From Bacillus pumilus (lineage in GTDB: Bacteria; Bacillota; Bacilli; Bacillales; Bacillaceae), in assembly GCF_003431975.1 (NCBI RefSeq), contig NZ_CP027116.1, positions 806,001-870,000 of the forward strand: DNA of 64,000 bases. The letters are read 5' to 3'. The position numbers were made by a program, and so were the translations under genes. Shown here in pieces: positions 55,487-64,000 of this stretch (positions within the stretch are counted from its first letter, which is position 1; every line of letters starts with the position of its first letter). Below the pieces are notes generated by a model that was not told the origin of the DNA, did no database searches, and was given only the letters and a program-made list of their open reading frames with translations.

Positions 55487-58078
55487 ATGATGAAACGTAG
55501 ATGGATAATCATTGGAATGTGCCTCATTCTTGCATTATTAGGCCACTCCTTTTTCTTATATGAATATACGCAAGGCCGGTACATGACAGGAGATGGGGAT
55601 GGCATCTCGCAAATGCTCCCATTTAAAAAACTGCTTTACGACGAATATGTCAAAGGGAATTTCTTTTATTCCTATCAATTCGGACTAGGCGGTGGTACAT
55701 ACACGCAATTAGGGTATTATTTCACAACGTCGACGGTCTTTATGATGACAGTCGCTGTCGTCTGGCTGTTGAATGCACTTCATCTCATACAGTCAATGGA
55801 CATTCATTTCTGGGCAAATGCCGTGGTTTGGTTGAGCGTGATCAAGTTGACGCTCATTCTATTCATCGCTTACCGTGTGCTTCTTTCAATGGTTCAAAAT
55901 AGATTGGGTGCACTGACAGGAGCGGCAATCTATGGATTATCTATTGTATATTTCCGCCATCAAACGTTTTGGGAATTTTTCACCGATAGCATGATGTGGC
56001 TTCCGGTACTTGTGCTTGGGGTTGAGCGGATATTCAAAACGGGTAAGCCCGCTTGGTTTATTGCGAGTTGCAGTCTGATGCTGATCAACAACTTTTACTT
56101 TGCTTATATTCACTTTATCTTTTTAGCGATCTATCTTGTCTTCAGATATATGATCAAGCTGCGAAGTGAGGAGCGCGGGTGGAAAGTGTTCTGGACGCTT
56201 GCGATCTCTACACTGTTATCTTTTGGGATCAGTGCCGCCTTTTTTATCCCGTCTGTTTATGGCTTTCTTAACAATATAAGACCGCCGTATGAACAGGCCA
56301 TTCCTTGGTTCGAGCTGCATGATCATCTGCTGTTTACGAGCAGGGTGTATTTATTACCTGTGATGTTTCTGATTTGTCTGTTTCTCGTACCGCTTTACCG
56401 GAACAGATGGTTTTTCATGTTTACATCCATCAGTGTTCTGCTGATCATTTTTCATTACAGTCCAAAGATGGCGAGCGTGTTTAATGGTTTTTCTGCACCG
56501 CAGTACAGGTTTGAATACATACTCGCCTTTACAGTTGGAGCGGTCGTAGCCATCACGATCAAGCATTTCCCGCAAATCGAGTGGAAGTGGAAAAAGCGTG
56601 CGGTCTTAGGCGCTTGGATCGTGTTCCTTCTCGCTGTCGTCCTTTCAGAACGAGCAAAGGGAAACATGGATGTCGTTGTGTTTACAGGCATAGGACTGCT
56701 TGTCATCAGCTTGTTTTTCCTATGGATGCATGCGGAAAAACGCCAGCATCTTCGTCTCTTTTCAGCTGTCCTTATTGCCATTAGCCTACTGACAGCAGGC
56801 GTGTATCAGCAGGGCTACTTATCTGAAAGAAGCAATATAAAGAGCGTATCCGATACGTATCTGAATAGTGAGGCATATGCTGGACATGAGCAAATGAAGC
56901 TCATTCAGCAGATTCAAAGTCGTTCAAAAGACCCGCTTGCTCGGATTGATTGGATGAATGGCGTGCGAAACAATACCCCATTATTTGAAGGCTTTCAAGG
57001 CATGAGTGCGTATTCAAGCATATTGAATCAGCATTTGCTCAATTTCTACTGGAATGACCTGCAAATCGATATGGGAAGGGAAAGTGTCAGCCGGTATGCA
57101 ACAATGGGGGACAGGGTGAATTTATACAGCCTGACCTACGGAAAGTATTATATGAGAGACAAAATGATGTCTTACTCACCACCAGCTTATTTTAAGCCAA
57201 TATTAGAAAGCGAGCATTATGAGGTGTATGAAAATACACGGCCGCTGCCATTTGCAAGAACAACGAGCACTGTTTATTCAGAACAATCCTTAAAGGATGC
57301 CTCAGCACTTGATAAAGAGCATGCGATGCTTCAAGGCGTCATTTTAGACAAAAAAGGAAACGCTGAAATCGAGCATGTGGCAGATCGAGTGAAGGATACA
57401 AATATTCATACTGAACAAGCCGTATACGAAAATGGTGTGCTTAATGTTTACGGGGAAAAGGGCGGTCTGAATATCACCCTTCCAGATGATATCGCTCGTG
57501 CCGGGGATGTGTATGTGAGCTTTTATGTAAAGCGAACTGACCGCAACGAAGGATTTCAGTTATCCGTTGACGACTACGTCACATCACGAAAAAGCAATAC
57601 ATCCATCTATAAAACAGGCGTAAATGAAGTGACGATTCGGGTCCCTGCGGAAAAGATCCTCTCCATACGAGTACCAAAAGGGACGTATGAGCTGAGTCAA
57701 TTAAAGCTGTATCAAGAGCCTTACCGCGTCCTAGAGAAAGCATATGAAAAAGAAAAACAGGATGATGGTAGCCAAAAAGTAAAGCTTAAAAATAACCGCT
57801 TTACGATTTCGTATGATAATAAGCGCAGTGATGACTACATGATTCTGCCTGTTCCATATGAAAAAGGCTGGGAGCTCACGGTGAACGGACACAAAACCGA
57901 TATTGAAAAAGCCAACTACACTTTTATTGGTTTTCCAATAGAAAAAGGCGAAAACGAGATTGTACTAACCTACTATCCGCCTTATATCAGAATTCTCGCA
58001 TTGATTTCACTCGTCAGTTTGATTGGTGCAATCGTCTATGCACGGAGAAAACACAAGAAACACCACTTTTTATCATAA
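55487..58078 (+). CDS. yfhO: YfhO, GT-C-type membrane glycosyltransferase
   Basis: An 863-residue membrane protein. About 13 hydrophobic helices span residues 1-460 plus a last one near 838-855. The first extracellular loop has YMTGDGDGISQMLPFK, with acidic residues as expected for a GT-C catalytic site, and a large external beta-rich domain follows (about 480-830). It matches B. subtilis YfhO (861 residues), needed with CsbB for lipoteichoic acid glycosylation. The ATG at 55487 follows GAAAGGA. Downstream the B. subtilis neighbour would be yfhP, but an oxalate decarboxylase module intervenes here. Confidence 0.93.
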   Translation: MMKRRWIIIGMCLILALLGHSFFLYEYTQGRYMTGDGDGISQMLPFKKLLYDEYVKGNFFYSYQFGLGGGTYTQLGYYFTTSTVFMMTVAVVWLLNALHLIQSMDIHFWANAVVWLSVIKLTLILFIAYRVLLSMVQNRLGALTGAAIYGLSIVYFRHQTFWEFFTDSMMWLPVLVLGVERIFKTGKPAWFIASCSLMLINNFYFAYIHFIFLAIYLVFRYMIKLRSEERGWKVFWTLAISTLLSFGISAAFFIPSVYGFLNNIRPPYEQAIPWFELHDHLLFTSRVYLLPVMFLICLFLVPLYRNRWFFMFTSISVLLIIFHYSPKMASVFNGFSAPQYRFEYILAFTVGAVVAITIKHFPQIEWKWKKRAVLGAWIVFLLAVVLSERAKGNMDVVVFTGIGLLVISLFFLWMHAEKRQHLRLFSAVLIAISLLTAGVYQQGYLSERSNIKSVSDTYLNSEAYAGHEQMKLIQQIQSRSKDPLARIDWMNGVRNNTPLFEGFQGMSAYSSILNQHLLNFYWNDLQIDMGRESVSRYATMGDRVNLYSLTYGKYYMRDKMMSYSPPAYFKPILESEHYEVYENTRPLPFARTTSTVYSEQSLKDASALDKEHAMLQGVILDKKGNAEIEHVADRVKDTNIHTEQAVYENGVLNVYGEKGGLNITLPDDIARAGDVYVSFYVKRTDRNEGFQLSVDDYVTSRKSNTSIYKTGVNEVTIRVPAEKILSIRVPKGTYELSQLKLYQEPYRVLEKAYEKEKQDDGSQKVKLKNNRFTISYDNKRSDDYMILPVPYEKGWELTVNGHKTDIEKANYTFIGFPIEKGENEIVLTYYPPYIRILALISLVSLIGAIVYARRKHKKHHFLS

Positions 58079-58090
58079 GTGGTGTTTCTT
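58056..58090 (+). terminator. Terminator of yfhO
   Basis: AAGAAACACCACTT / AGTGGTGTTTCTT around TTTATCATA; the stem includes the end of the gene. Confidence 0.75.
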
Positions 58091-58187
58091 ATCGTTCATT
58101 TCGTCTAATTGATATGAGACATGAAGCGAGACGATTGGACGGTTTATTGCTGTCAAGAAACACTCTCTCCAGAAACATGATAGAGAC

Positions 58188-58610
58188 TCACGAAGCTTCC
58201 TTCTCAAATGGAAACGTCGCATAATCAAACAAAAAATGAAACAACCAAAGACTCAGGGCGAAGAGAATTTCCTCAGAAGTGGACAGCCAAATGCCGTCAA
58301 CCAATTCGTCTGATAAATAGACAGCACCCCAAATAAACAAAAGGTGAAATAAAATGGCATAGAAAACGATGGCTCTTTTTTTGGAGCGGCACTTTCTGAC
58401 AAAACACATGAGCGCATGCTCAACATGTTCAAAGGATATCCCAAGTACGACATAGATGCCCATAAACAGAAGCATCGATAAAATTGATTGATAAAAAGCG
58501 CCCGTCAAATGAAAGAACAGTACACAAAACAACAAAAATATGTAACAGATAGCCGACGCTGCCATGAGCCATTTCAGCCCTTGCCATAAAGCGTGAACAG
58601 ATTGCTGCAT
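58188..58610 (-). CDS. yvrL: YvrL-like membrane regulator
   Basis: A 140-residue four-helix membrane protein (segments near 17-40, 43-65, 80-100 and 108-132) starting MQQSVHALWQGLKWLMAASA. Its size, topology and place downstream of the oxalate decarboxylase gene match B. subtilis YvrL, which dampens SigO-RsoA-dependent expression of oxdC. The start at 58610 has AAAGGAG eleven bases upstream; the frame could extend to 58646. Identification rests mainly on context. Confidence 0.7.
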   Translation of the reverse strand: MQQSVHALWQGLKWLMAASAICYIFLLFCVLFFHLTGAFYQSILSMLLFMGIYVVLGISFEHVEHALMCFVRKCRSKKRAIVFYAILFHLLFIWGAVYLSDELVDGIWLSTSEEILFALSLWLFHFLFDYATFPFEKEAS

Positions 58611-58639
58611 GGTAAACAACACTCCTTTACATGAAGATA

Positions 58640-58667
58640 CCTGCAAAAAGGACAGCCCTTTTGCAGG
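58640..58667 (-). terminator. Hairpin between oxdC and yvrL
   Basis: CCTGCAAAA / TTTTGCAGG stem without a clear T run on the minus strand; possibly a weak attenuator or RNA-processing site between the two genes. Confidence 0.4.
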
Positions 58668-58676
58668 AAGGTGGAA

Positions 58677-59840
58677 TTAATCCTCTTTTTTAGGTGCAGC
58701 GATGACAGGATGTTTTTCAGTATCAAGCAATTTCAAGAATTCTTCGCCTTGATCTAAATGATCAAGAACAAGCTGTTTCGGTGTGACCGCAAGCCACTGA
58801 TTCAGTGAGATATCTGCATAATGGTCGCTCTTGAAGATTTCTAAGAAATAAAGCGGTTCGTCACCTGTATTTTCTACATAATGCCCCATCGCAAATGGCA
58901 CATAGCCAACGTCTCCCGCCTGATAGTTGAAGGTTCTCGCATGTCCATCAGAAGCAAATACCGTCATTCGTGCCTTTCCAGAAATGAAATATTGCCATTC
59001 ATCCGTATTTGGATGCCAGTGCAGCTCACGGATGGCACCTGGATCAACTTTCACAAGAGCAGAGGCAATCGTTTTAGACGCTTTGAAATTGGTAGAATCC
59101 GCAATCCACACTTGTCCGCCGCTTGACGTAATCGGCTCTTGCTTTAACAGCTCATATTTAAAGGAATTCGGGACTTCTCCTTGCTCTGTTTTTACCTTGT
59201 CACATTCAAGGGAACCAGGAATTCCTGTTTGGAAAATATACTTCTCTTTCTCTGGCAGCTTGTTAAATTGCTCCTTTGTCATTCCAAAGTTTTGGAGCAC
59301 AACTTCCTCTGGTGTATGGACAAGCCAATCAGTCACTTGGAACGTACTATTTTCAGAGAAAGACCCATCATCAAACACAAGCAAGAATTCCGCTCCCGGT
59401 TCAAGTGCTTGAATAGAATGCGGCAAGCCTGAAGGGAAGTACCACAAATCGCCCTCGGTCACATCCTCTGTAAAATTGCGCCCCTCTGCATCAACTGATG
59501 TAATTCGGGCTTCCCCATAAATCATGTACGCCCATTCTGCTTCCTTATGCCAGTGCAGCTCGCGAATTGCACCAGGCTTTAGCCGCATGTTCACAGAGGC
59601 AAGACTTTTAGAAATGGGCAGTTCACGTACTGTGACTTCTCTGGCGTAACCGCCTTTTTCTAAACGGTTGTGCGTATCAGAAAAAGAATATTTCATGTTG
59701 GGAACCGTTCCATGATCGGTTTCTGGTGGCGTGAGCATATCTGGGTTTTGTCTGTCTCGCTCGAGATTACGTGGAATTTTGACCGTTGCTCCTTTTTCTC
59801 CTCGAATCGGCTGTGGTACACCATTTTGCTTTTCACTCAT
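58677..59840 (-). CDS. oxdC: Oxalate decarboxylase (bicupin)
   Basis: A 387-residue bicupin. Each half has a Mn-binding motif, GAIRELHWHKEAEWAYMIYG and GAIRELHWHPNTDEWQYFIS, followed by a late histidine. The N-terminal lid motif SENST, with the catalytic glutamate, is present in DDGSFSENSTFQ, which marks a decarboxylase rather than an oxidase. It converts oxalate to formate and CO2, consuming a proton. The start at 59840 (MSEKQNG) follows AAAGGGGA. It sits between yvrJ and yvrL and divergent to sigO-rsoA, as in the B. subtilis yvrI-yvrL cluster. Confidence 0.95.
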   Translation of the reverse strand: MSEKQNGVPQPIRGEKGATVKIPRNLERDRQNPDMLTPPETDHGTVPNMKYSFSDTHNRLEKGGYAREVTVRELPISKSLASVNMRLKPGAIRELHWHKEAEWAYMIYGEARITSVDAEGRNFTEDVTEGDLWYFPSGLPHSIQALEPGAEFLLVFDDGSFSENSTFQVTDWLVHTPEEVVLQNFGMTKEQFNKLPEKEKYIFQTGIPGSLECDKVKTEQGEVPNSFKYELLKQEPITSSGGQVWIADSTNFKASKTIASALVKVDPGAIRELHWHPNTDEWQYFISGKARMTVFASDGHARTFNYQAGDVGYVPFAMGHYVENTGDEPLYFLEIFKSDHYADISLNQWLAVTPKQLVLDHLDQGEEFLKLLDTEKHPVIAAPKKED

Positions 59841-59934
59841 GATAAAATCCCCTTTCAACATCGTCTTGTGTGAGGTGACAAAAGGCCTTTCATTTCGCCC
59901 TCGTTTTCATAAGGTGAAACGAATCAAGAAGATG

Positions 59935-60099
59935 TCAATCTGATTCATCATTTTTTTGAACAGCGACCAATCGTTGGATGAGCTTGCTTAATTCATCAAA
60001 CTTTCGTTCAAAACGTGTCAGCAAATAAACCGTCAAAATGGCTGGAAAGCCAGCCTGACCGAGCTGCTTCAGCCATTCCTCCGAAAAAAAGGTCTCCAT
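59935..60099 (-). CDS. yvrJ: YvrJ-family small membrane protein
   Basis: A 54-residue protein with one hydrophobic stretch: METFFSEEWLKQLGQAGFPA, then ILTVYLLTRFERKFDELSKL and a polar end. It fits the YvrJ family. The start at 60099 lies behind GGGAGGTGAG. In B. subtilis yvrJ is the first gene of the SigO-RsoA-dependent yvrJ-oxdC transcript, and the same order is kept here. Its role is unknown. Confidence 0.85.
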   Translation of the reverse strand: METFFSEEWLKQLGQAGFPAILTVYLLTRFERKFDELSKLIQRLVAVQKNDESD

Positions 60100-60265
60100 T
60101 TGTCTCACCTCCCAGTAGATGCTCGTCTTCTCTATAAGTGGTATGAAAGAAGAAATAGGAAATCAAAGGGGGAGAAAATGAACCATTAGACCCGTTTCAC
60201 AAAGTTTACTTTTTTTAACTTTTGTCCACTTAATGCAAGTAGAGAGAACAAAGGGGAGGATGCAC
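60100..60265. promoter_or_regulatory. Divergent promoter region of sigO-rsoA and yvrJ-oxdC
   Basis: 166 bases between the two divergent units. By analogy with B. subtilis both directions should carry SigO-type promoters; TTTACTTTTTTTAACTTTTG near 60205 is conspicuous, but no promoter can be assigned with confidence. Confidence 0.4.
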
Positions 60266-60868
60266 ATGGATTATCGGCTGTTATTGAAAGCAAAATGGAA
60301 TGAAATCGTTGATCACCCGCTCATTCAGCAATTTTTAAGCAATCCTAAAAACCAGCAGCTGCTTAGGCAAGTCATGGAAGAGCCAAACGAAGAAAATGCG
60401 AAAAAACTAGATTCTGAGTTCAAGCAGTTTTATCAAAAAATCCGCATCATCAAGTATATTTCCACAATGATCCGCATCTTTTCAGTCGACTTTGATAAAC
60501 GAGTCAAAAAAAAGCAGCAACGTTTTCCGCTCATACTCGATCATCCTGATCATCAAGAAGTGAAAGACCCTGTTCAAACAGATGCGTATGAAGCCGTGCT
60601 CTTCAACCAGCAAGACTTAGGAGAGCACCTGCAAGATCAAACGTTGTACAAGGTCTACCAGCAGCTCACAGACAAACAAAAAATGGTCTTGACCCAAATT
60701 TATGTCGAAGGCCAAACGATGAAGGAAATAGCCGATCAGTTAGGCGAAACAAGACAAAACATCTCAAACATCCACAAAAAAGCGCTCAACAAACTAAAAG
60801 AAGAAACAGGGGGAGATGTCCGTGCAAGAAGACAAAATGACCAATGGAGAGATGGAAGAACTCATTGA
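60266..60868 (+). CDS. sigO: Sigma factor SigO (YvrI-like)
   Basis: A 200-residue protein. The C-terminal sigma region 4 has LTDKQKMVLTQIYVEGQTMK and EIADQLGETRQNISNIHKKA (about 142-182). The N-terminal half is helical and lacks a canonical region 2, as in SigO of B. subtilis, which needs the co-sigma RsoA. The start at 60266 has GGGGAGG at six bases; an ATG at 60260 abuts that site. rsoA begins inside its 3' end, so the two are coupled. Expected target: the divergent yvrJ-oxdC unit and its own operon, probably in acid stress. Confidence 0.88.
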   Translation: MDYRLLLKAKWNEIVDHPLIQQFLSNPKNQQLLRQVMEEPNEENAKKLDSEFKQFYQKIRIIKYISTMIRIFSVDFDKRVKKKQQRFPLILDHPDHQEVKDPVQTDAYEAVLFNQQDLGEHLQDQTLYKVYQQLTDKQKMVLTQIYVEGQTMKEIADQLGETRQNISNIHKKALNKLKEETGGDVRARRQNDQWRDGRTH

Positions 60869-61037
60869 AACCTTCACACCCATGATCAAAAAGAAACTAC
60901 AAAACACGGCATATCAAGAAAGAGAAGACCTCGAACAAGAACTCTATATCAAACTCATCGAAAAAGTGGACTGGCTGATTTATCAGGAGGGACCTGGCTT
61001 CTGGGAGTTTATTGTGGAATATATGACGAAGTTGTAA
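60822..61037 (+). CDS. rsoA: Co-sigma factor RsoA (YvrHa-like)
   Basis: About 71 residues from a GTG at 60822 with GGGGGAG six bases upstream; an ATG at 60816 is the alternative. MEELIETFTPMIKKKLQNTA and REDLEQELYIKLIEKVDWLI resemble sigma region 2.1-2.2, the part that contacts the core enzyme, which SigO lacks. The 47-base overlap with sigO supports equal synthesis of both subunits. Together they form a two-subunit sigma factor. Confidence 0.85.
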   Translation: MQEDKMTNGEMEELIETFTPMIKKKLQNTAYQEREDLEQELYIKLIEKVDWLIYQEGPGFWEFIVEYMTKL

Positions 61038-61048
61038 GAGAGTTAAAC

Positions 61049-61082
61049 AAAAAAAGACTCGCTCACACTGAGCCGAGTCTTA
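61049..61082. terminator. Bidirectional terminator between rsoA and yfhP
   Basis: AAAAAGACTCG / CGAGTCTTAATTTTTTT around CTCACACTGAGC, partly within the yfhP end. Confidence 0.8.
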
Positions 61083-62043
61083 ATTTTTTTTGCAGTTTTT
61101 CTTCACTGAAAATCCAGCCGGTATAGGAATTTTTGATTTGATGATCCATGTCGATATGGCAGATCGCGACGAAAGGGTAGTGACCTTTGCTACGGTAGCG
61201 CAAATCAATGAACCGCACTTCATAATGATCCTTGTATTTATCTACTTCCCACCGGTAGACAGGGGAGAAGGAGAGAAAGGCTGAAATGTTTTCATCTTGT
61301 TTGGCAATTTTCATAATGTCAGTATCAGGGACCGGCACACGGTTAAAGGTGTCTAAAATGACAATTTCGCCATTCATGCTGCGTCCAACATGGAAGGAGG
61401 ATTTACATTTCACTGCAATACGCCATTGTCTGAACTTCATCGTAGGCGAAATAATAATGTCTTCAATCTCATCGAATCGCGCACGCAGCTCACGTTTAAT
61501 CTGAAGCTGCATGATGACCCTGACGATATAGTAACAGAAAATCACGGTGTACAGCGAGATGAACGTATAGCCGGGATGCCCGCCAATCGCCCAAACGACA
61601 ATGGCGACAAGATGTGTAAAAAAGATGAACGGATCAAACGTGTTAATAATCCCAAGCGCTACCCATTTCTTTGAAAATGGACGAATGGCCTGTGTGCCGT
61701 ATGCATTGAATATATCGACAAACACATGAAGCACAACGGCTAATAGGGTCCATAGCCAAAGGTGAAGTATATTCGCCCCTGGCACAAATGGGAAAATCAC
61801 AGCCGGAATCAGCAATGACCAAAACAGTACAGCCGGAATGGAATGTGTAAATCCTCGGTGATTTCTTATATAAACCGCATTATTTTTTAGTTTTAGCACA
61901 GTATCAATGTCTGGTGCTTGGGAGCCGGCGATGGTCGCGATCATCACGGCGTGTGCCATGTGTGGATCTGCGCTGACGGCTGGATCTAAAAGTGCAAGTC
62001 CCCCAAGAGAAATGCCCATTACTACATGAGTACCAGTGTCCAA
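61063..62043 (-). CDS. yfhP: YfhP, membrane-bound DUF457 metal-hydrolase-like protein
   Basis: A 326-residue protein. The N-terminal membrane part has about four helices and conserved histidines and aspartates: MDTGTHVVMGISLGGLALLD, GSQAPDIDTVLKL, RGFTHSIPAVLFW and VVLHVFVDIFNAYGTQAIRP, the DUF457 (YdjM-type) pattern of a membrane-embedded metal hydrolase. A soluble C-terminal domain (about 200-326) follows. It matches B. subtilis YfhP, which has been linked to regulation of the neighbouring mutY/fabL genes. Divergent from mutY. Confidence 0.9.
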   Translation of the reverse strand: MDTGTHVVMGISLGGLALLDPAVSADPHMAHAVMIATIAGSQAPDIDTVLKLKNNAVYIRNHRGFTHSIPAVLFWSLLIPAVIFPFVPGANILHLWLWTLLAVVLHVFVDIFNAYGTQAIRPFSKKWVALGIINTFDPFIFFTHLVAIVVWAIGGHPGYTFISLYTVIFCYYIVRVIMQLQIKRELRARFDEIEDIIISPTMKFRQWRIAVKCKSSFHVGRSMNGEIVILDTFNRVPVPDTDIMKIAKQDENISAFLSFSPVYRWEVDKYKDHYEVRFIDLRYRSKGHYPFVAICHIDMDHQIKNSYTGWIFSEEKLQKKLRLGSV

Positions 62044-62234
62044 TTGATTACCTCCTAGTTGTCATGCTTAGGAACAATCATACAAAGTATACGTCTCCAA
62101 TCAAGACTATGTGCAAAATCACTTTTGCTTTATCCCGATTTAATGTAACATGTTAACGTATCTACAAACAGTATACAACAAATAAGGTTCTTTTCAGAAC
62201 GTTAGCCCTCGGTCCAATGAGAAGGAGTATAGAT

Positions 62235-63335
62235 ATGAAAGACATTCAAGAAAAGCTGGACCGCAAAGATATTGCGGGTTTTCAGCATGATTTAATTGAT
62301 TGGTATGAAAAAGAACAACGAACATTGCCATGGCGTGAAAATCAAGATCCATACCGCGTCTGGGTATCAGAAGTGATGCTTCAGCAGACGAGAGTAGATA
62401 CGGTCATTCCGTACTTCAACCGGTTTATGGAGCAATTCCCGACGGTGAAAGATCTCGCTTTAGCTGATGAAGAAAAGGTCATGAAAGCATGGGAAGGTCT
62501 TGGCTACTACTCAAGAGTGCGTAATTTACAGGCAGCCGTGAAAGAAGTATATGAAACCTATGACGGTATTGTCCCTGATACGAAAGAACAATTTTCAAAG
62601 CTCAAAGGTGTAGGTCCGTATACGAGCGGCGCAGTACTGAGTATCGCCTATAACAAGCCGTACCCTGCGGTAGATGGCAACGTCATGAGGGTCATTTCCC
62701 GTATTTTGTCCATATGGGATGATATTGCAAAACCAAAAACGAGAAATATTTTCGAGTTTGCGGTGGATCAGCTCATTTCCCGGGAAAAGCCGTCAGAATT
62801 CAATCAAGGGTTGATGGAGCTAGGTGCGCTCATTTGCACCCCAACCTCACCTGCCTGCCTTATTTGCCCTGTAAACATGCATTGCTCGGCACTTGAAGAA
62901 GGCGTTCAGCATGAGCTTCCAGTGAAAAGTAAAAAGAAAAAGCCGACTGCAAAATCAATGGCAGCAGCGGTATTATTTGATGACGCAGGCCACTTCTATA
63001 TTCATAAGCGTCCAAGTACAGGTCTGCTTGCTAATTTATGGGAATTCCCTAATTTAGAAACCATAAAGGGAAGAAAAACGGAAAAAGAGCAGCTGATGGA
63101 TTTCTTAAAAGAGGAGGCAGGTGTACAAGCAGAGCTTGGTGACTTAGAAGGCACCATTCAGCATGTATTTACCCACCTCATTTGGAATATTTCTGTTTTC
63201 TTTGGACGTGTCACGTCTGTATCAGATGACACTGCATTAAAAAAAGTCACACGAGAAGAATTTGAGGCATATGCTTTGCCAGTCTCACATCAAAAAATTT
63301 GGAAGATGGCACTTGAAGAGCCTAGTCGTATTTAA
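62235..63335 (+). CDS. mutY: A/G-specific adenine glycosylase MutY
   Basis: A 366-residue HhH-GPD glycosylase that removes A opposite 8-oxoG. The catalytic Glu is in [17 protein letters not shown], the HhH is [16 protein letters not shown] with Asp in AVDGNVMRV, and the [4Fe-4S] cysteines are in [17 protein letters not shown] (C-x6-C-x2-C-x5-C). A C-terminal NUDIX-like 8-oxoG recognition domain (about 230-366) has [12 protein letters not shown]. The start at 62235 follows AAGGAG. Its 3' end overlaps the convergent yfhS by 14 bases. Confidence 0.95.
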   Translation: MKDIQEKLDRKDIAGFQHDLIDWYEKEQRTLPWRENQDPYRVWVSEVMLQQTRVDTVIPYFNRFMEQFPTVKDLALADEEKVMKAWEGLGYYSRVRNLQAAVKEVYETYDGIVPDTKEQFSKLKGVGPYTSGAVLSIAYNKPYPAVDGNVMRVISRILSIWDDIAKPKTRNIFEFAVDQLISREKPSEFNQGLMELGALICTPTSPACLICPVNMHCSALEEGVQHELPVKSKKKKPTAKSMAAAVLFDDAGHFYIHKRPSTGLLANLWEFPNLETIKGRKTEKEQLMDFLKEEAGVQAELGDLEGTIQHVFTHLIWNISVFFGRVTSVSDDTALKKVTREEFEAYALPVSHQKIWKMALEEPSRI

Positions 63336-63546
63336 CCGTTGTACCGTGGGTATAATCGGCTTCATTTCGGTGCAGACCCCCACGGTTTTCAATTTCAGAA
63401 ATGATTTCTCGATACTTAGATTGCCCTTCTTCGTTTAAATAAGGTAAAATTTGTTGGAAAGCATGATGAAAAAAAGCAAGCTCAGTATCTTTCCATTGAT
63501 CCTTTGACATCATGCCAAGCTGGCTTAAATCGCGTCCGACATACAT
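63322..63546 (-). CDS. yfhS: YfhS small protein
   Basis: A 74-residue soluble protein: [20 protein letters not shown] then [20 protein letters not shown], matching B. subtilis YfhS (74 residues) between mutY and fabL. The function is unclear; in B. subtilis it has been associated with sporulation-stage expression. The ATG at 63546 follows TAGGAGG. The 3' ends of yfhS and mutY overlap tail to tail. Confidence 0.88.
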   Translation of the reverse strand: MYVGRDLSQLGMMSKDQWKDTELAFFHHAFQQILPYLNEEGQSKYREIISEIENRGGLHRNEADYTHGTTVKYD

Positions 63547-63621
63547 GAATGTAACCTCCTAATAGGAACTTTCCTATTAGTGTGAAGCGAATGGACGAAA
63601 ACTATTCAAATCAGGAGATGA

Positions 63622-64000
<379 letters not shown>

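Overview
The window looks like chromosomal DNA of a Bacillus, most likely of the B. pumilus / B. safensis / B. altitudinis group. Many proteins are recognisable orthologues of B. subtilis genes, and their order follows the yfk, yfj, yfi, yfh and fabL (ygaA) arc of the B. subtilis chromosome. That backbone is interrupted by accessory genes which strain 168 lacks at this position. The species call is inference from gene content and order; no search was run. No tRNA, rRNA, CRISPR array or prophage was seen.

Layout. 0-9 kb is backbone: a YebC-family fragment, an NTF2-like protein, yfkC, yfkAB, yfjT, pdaA, corA (yfjQ), a secreted protein, an AlkA-type glycosylase (yfjP) and an RNA uracil methyltransferase (yfjO-like). 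9-18 kb is accessory: an AT-rich methyltransferase, a LysR/tautomerase pair, a DUF1835 protein, and a second threonyl-tRNA synthetase behind two almost identical tandem T-boxes. 18.8-28.4 kb is a surface-adhesin island: an Mga/AtxA-like regulator, a 2045-residue LPxTG adhesin and a class D-like sortase, bracketed by two paralogous small proteins of unknown family. 28.4-30.3 kb carries a TetR-controlled pair of SMR efflux subunits, interrupted and flanked by two 175-bp miniature elements. 30.3-38 kb holds a VanZ-like protein, an esterase and an iron group: ferredoxin-NADP reductase with a Fur box, a Btr-like AraC regulator, a siderophore-binding lipoprotein with a Fur box, and an exporter-fold ABC transporter. 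38.2-41.5 kb has an ECF sigma/anti-sigma pair followed by an IS1182-type insertion sequence. 41.5-64 kb returns to backbone (broken bstA/yfiT, yfiV, mprF, yfhC to yfhJ, csbB, yfhO, yfhP, mutY, yfhS, fabL), with a SigO-RsoA-oxalate decarboxylase module inserted between yfhO and yfhP.

The most striking structure is a family of mobile elements that sit inside rho-independent terminators. The 1550-bp IS and both 175-bp elements begin with CAG and end with CTG, have related inverted ends, and are each flanked by a 20-25 bp direct duplication that is itself a complete terminator stem-loop. A third, decayed miniature copy follows the ABC-transporter terminator, and a possible fourth remnant forms the terminator after the ferredoxin-NADP reductase gene. 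The parsimonious reading is a set of miniature inverted-repeat elements (MITEs) moved in trans by an IS1182-family transposase that targets terminator hairpins and duplicates them.
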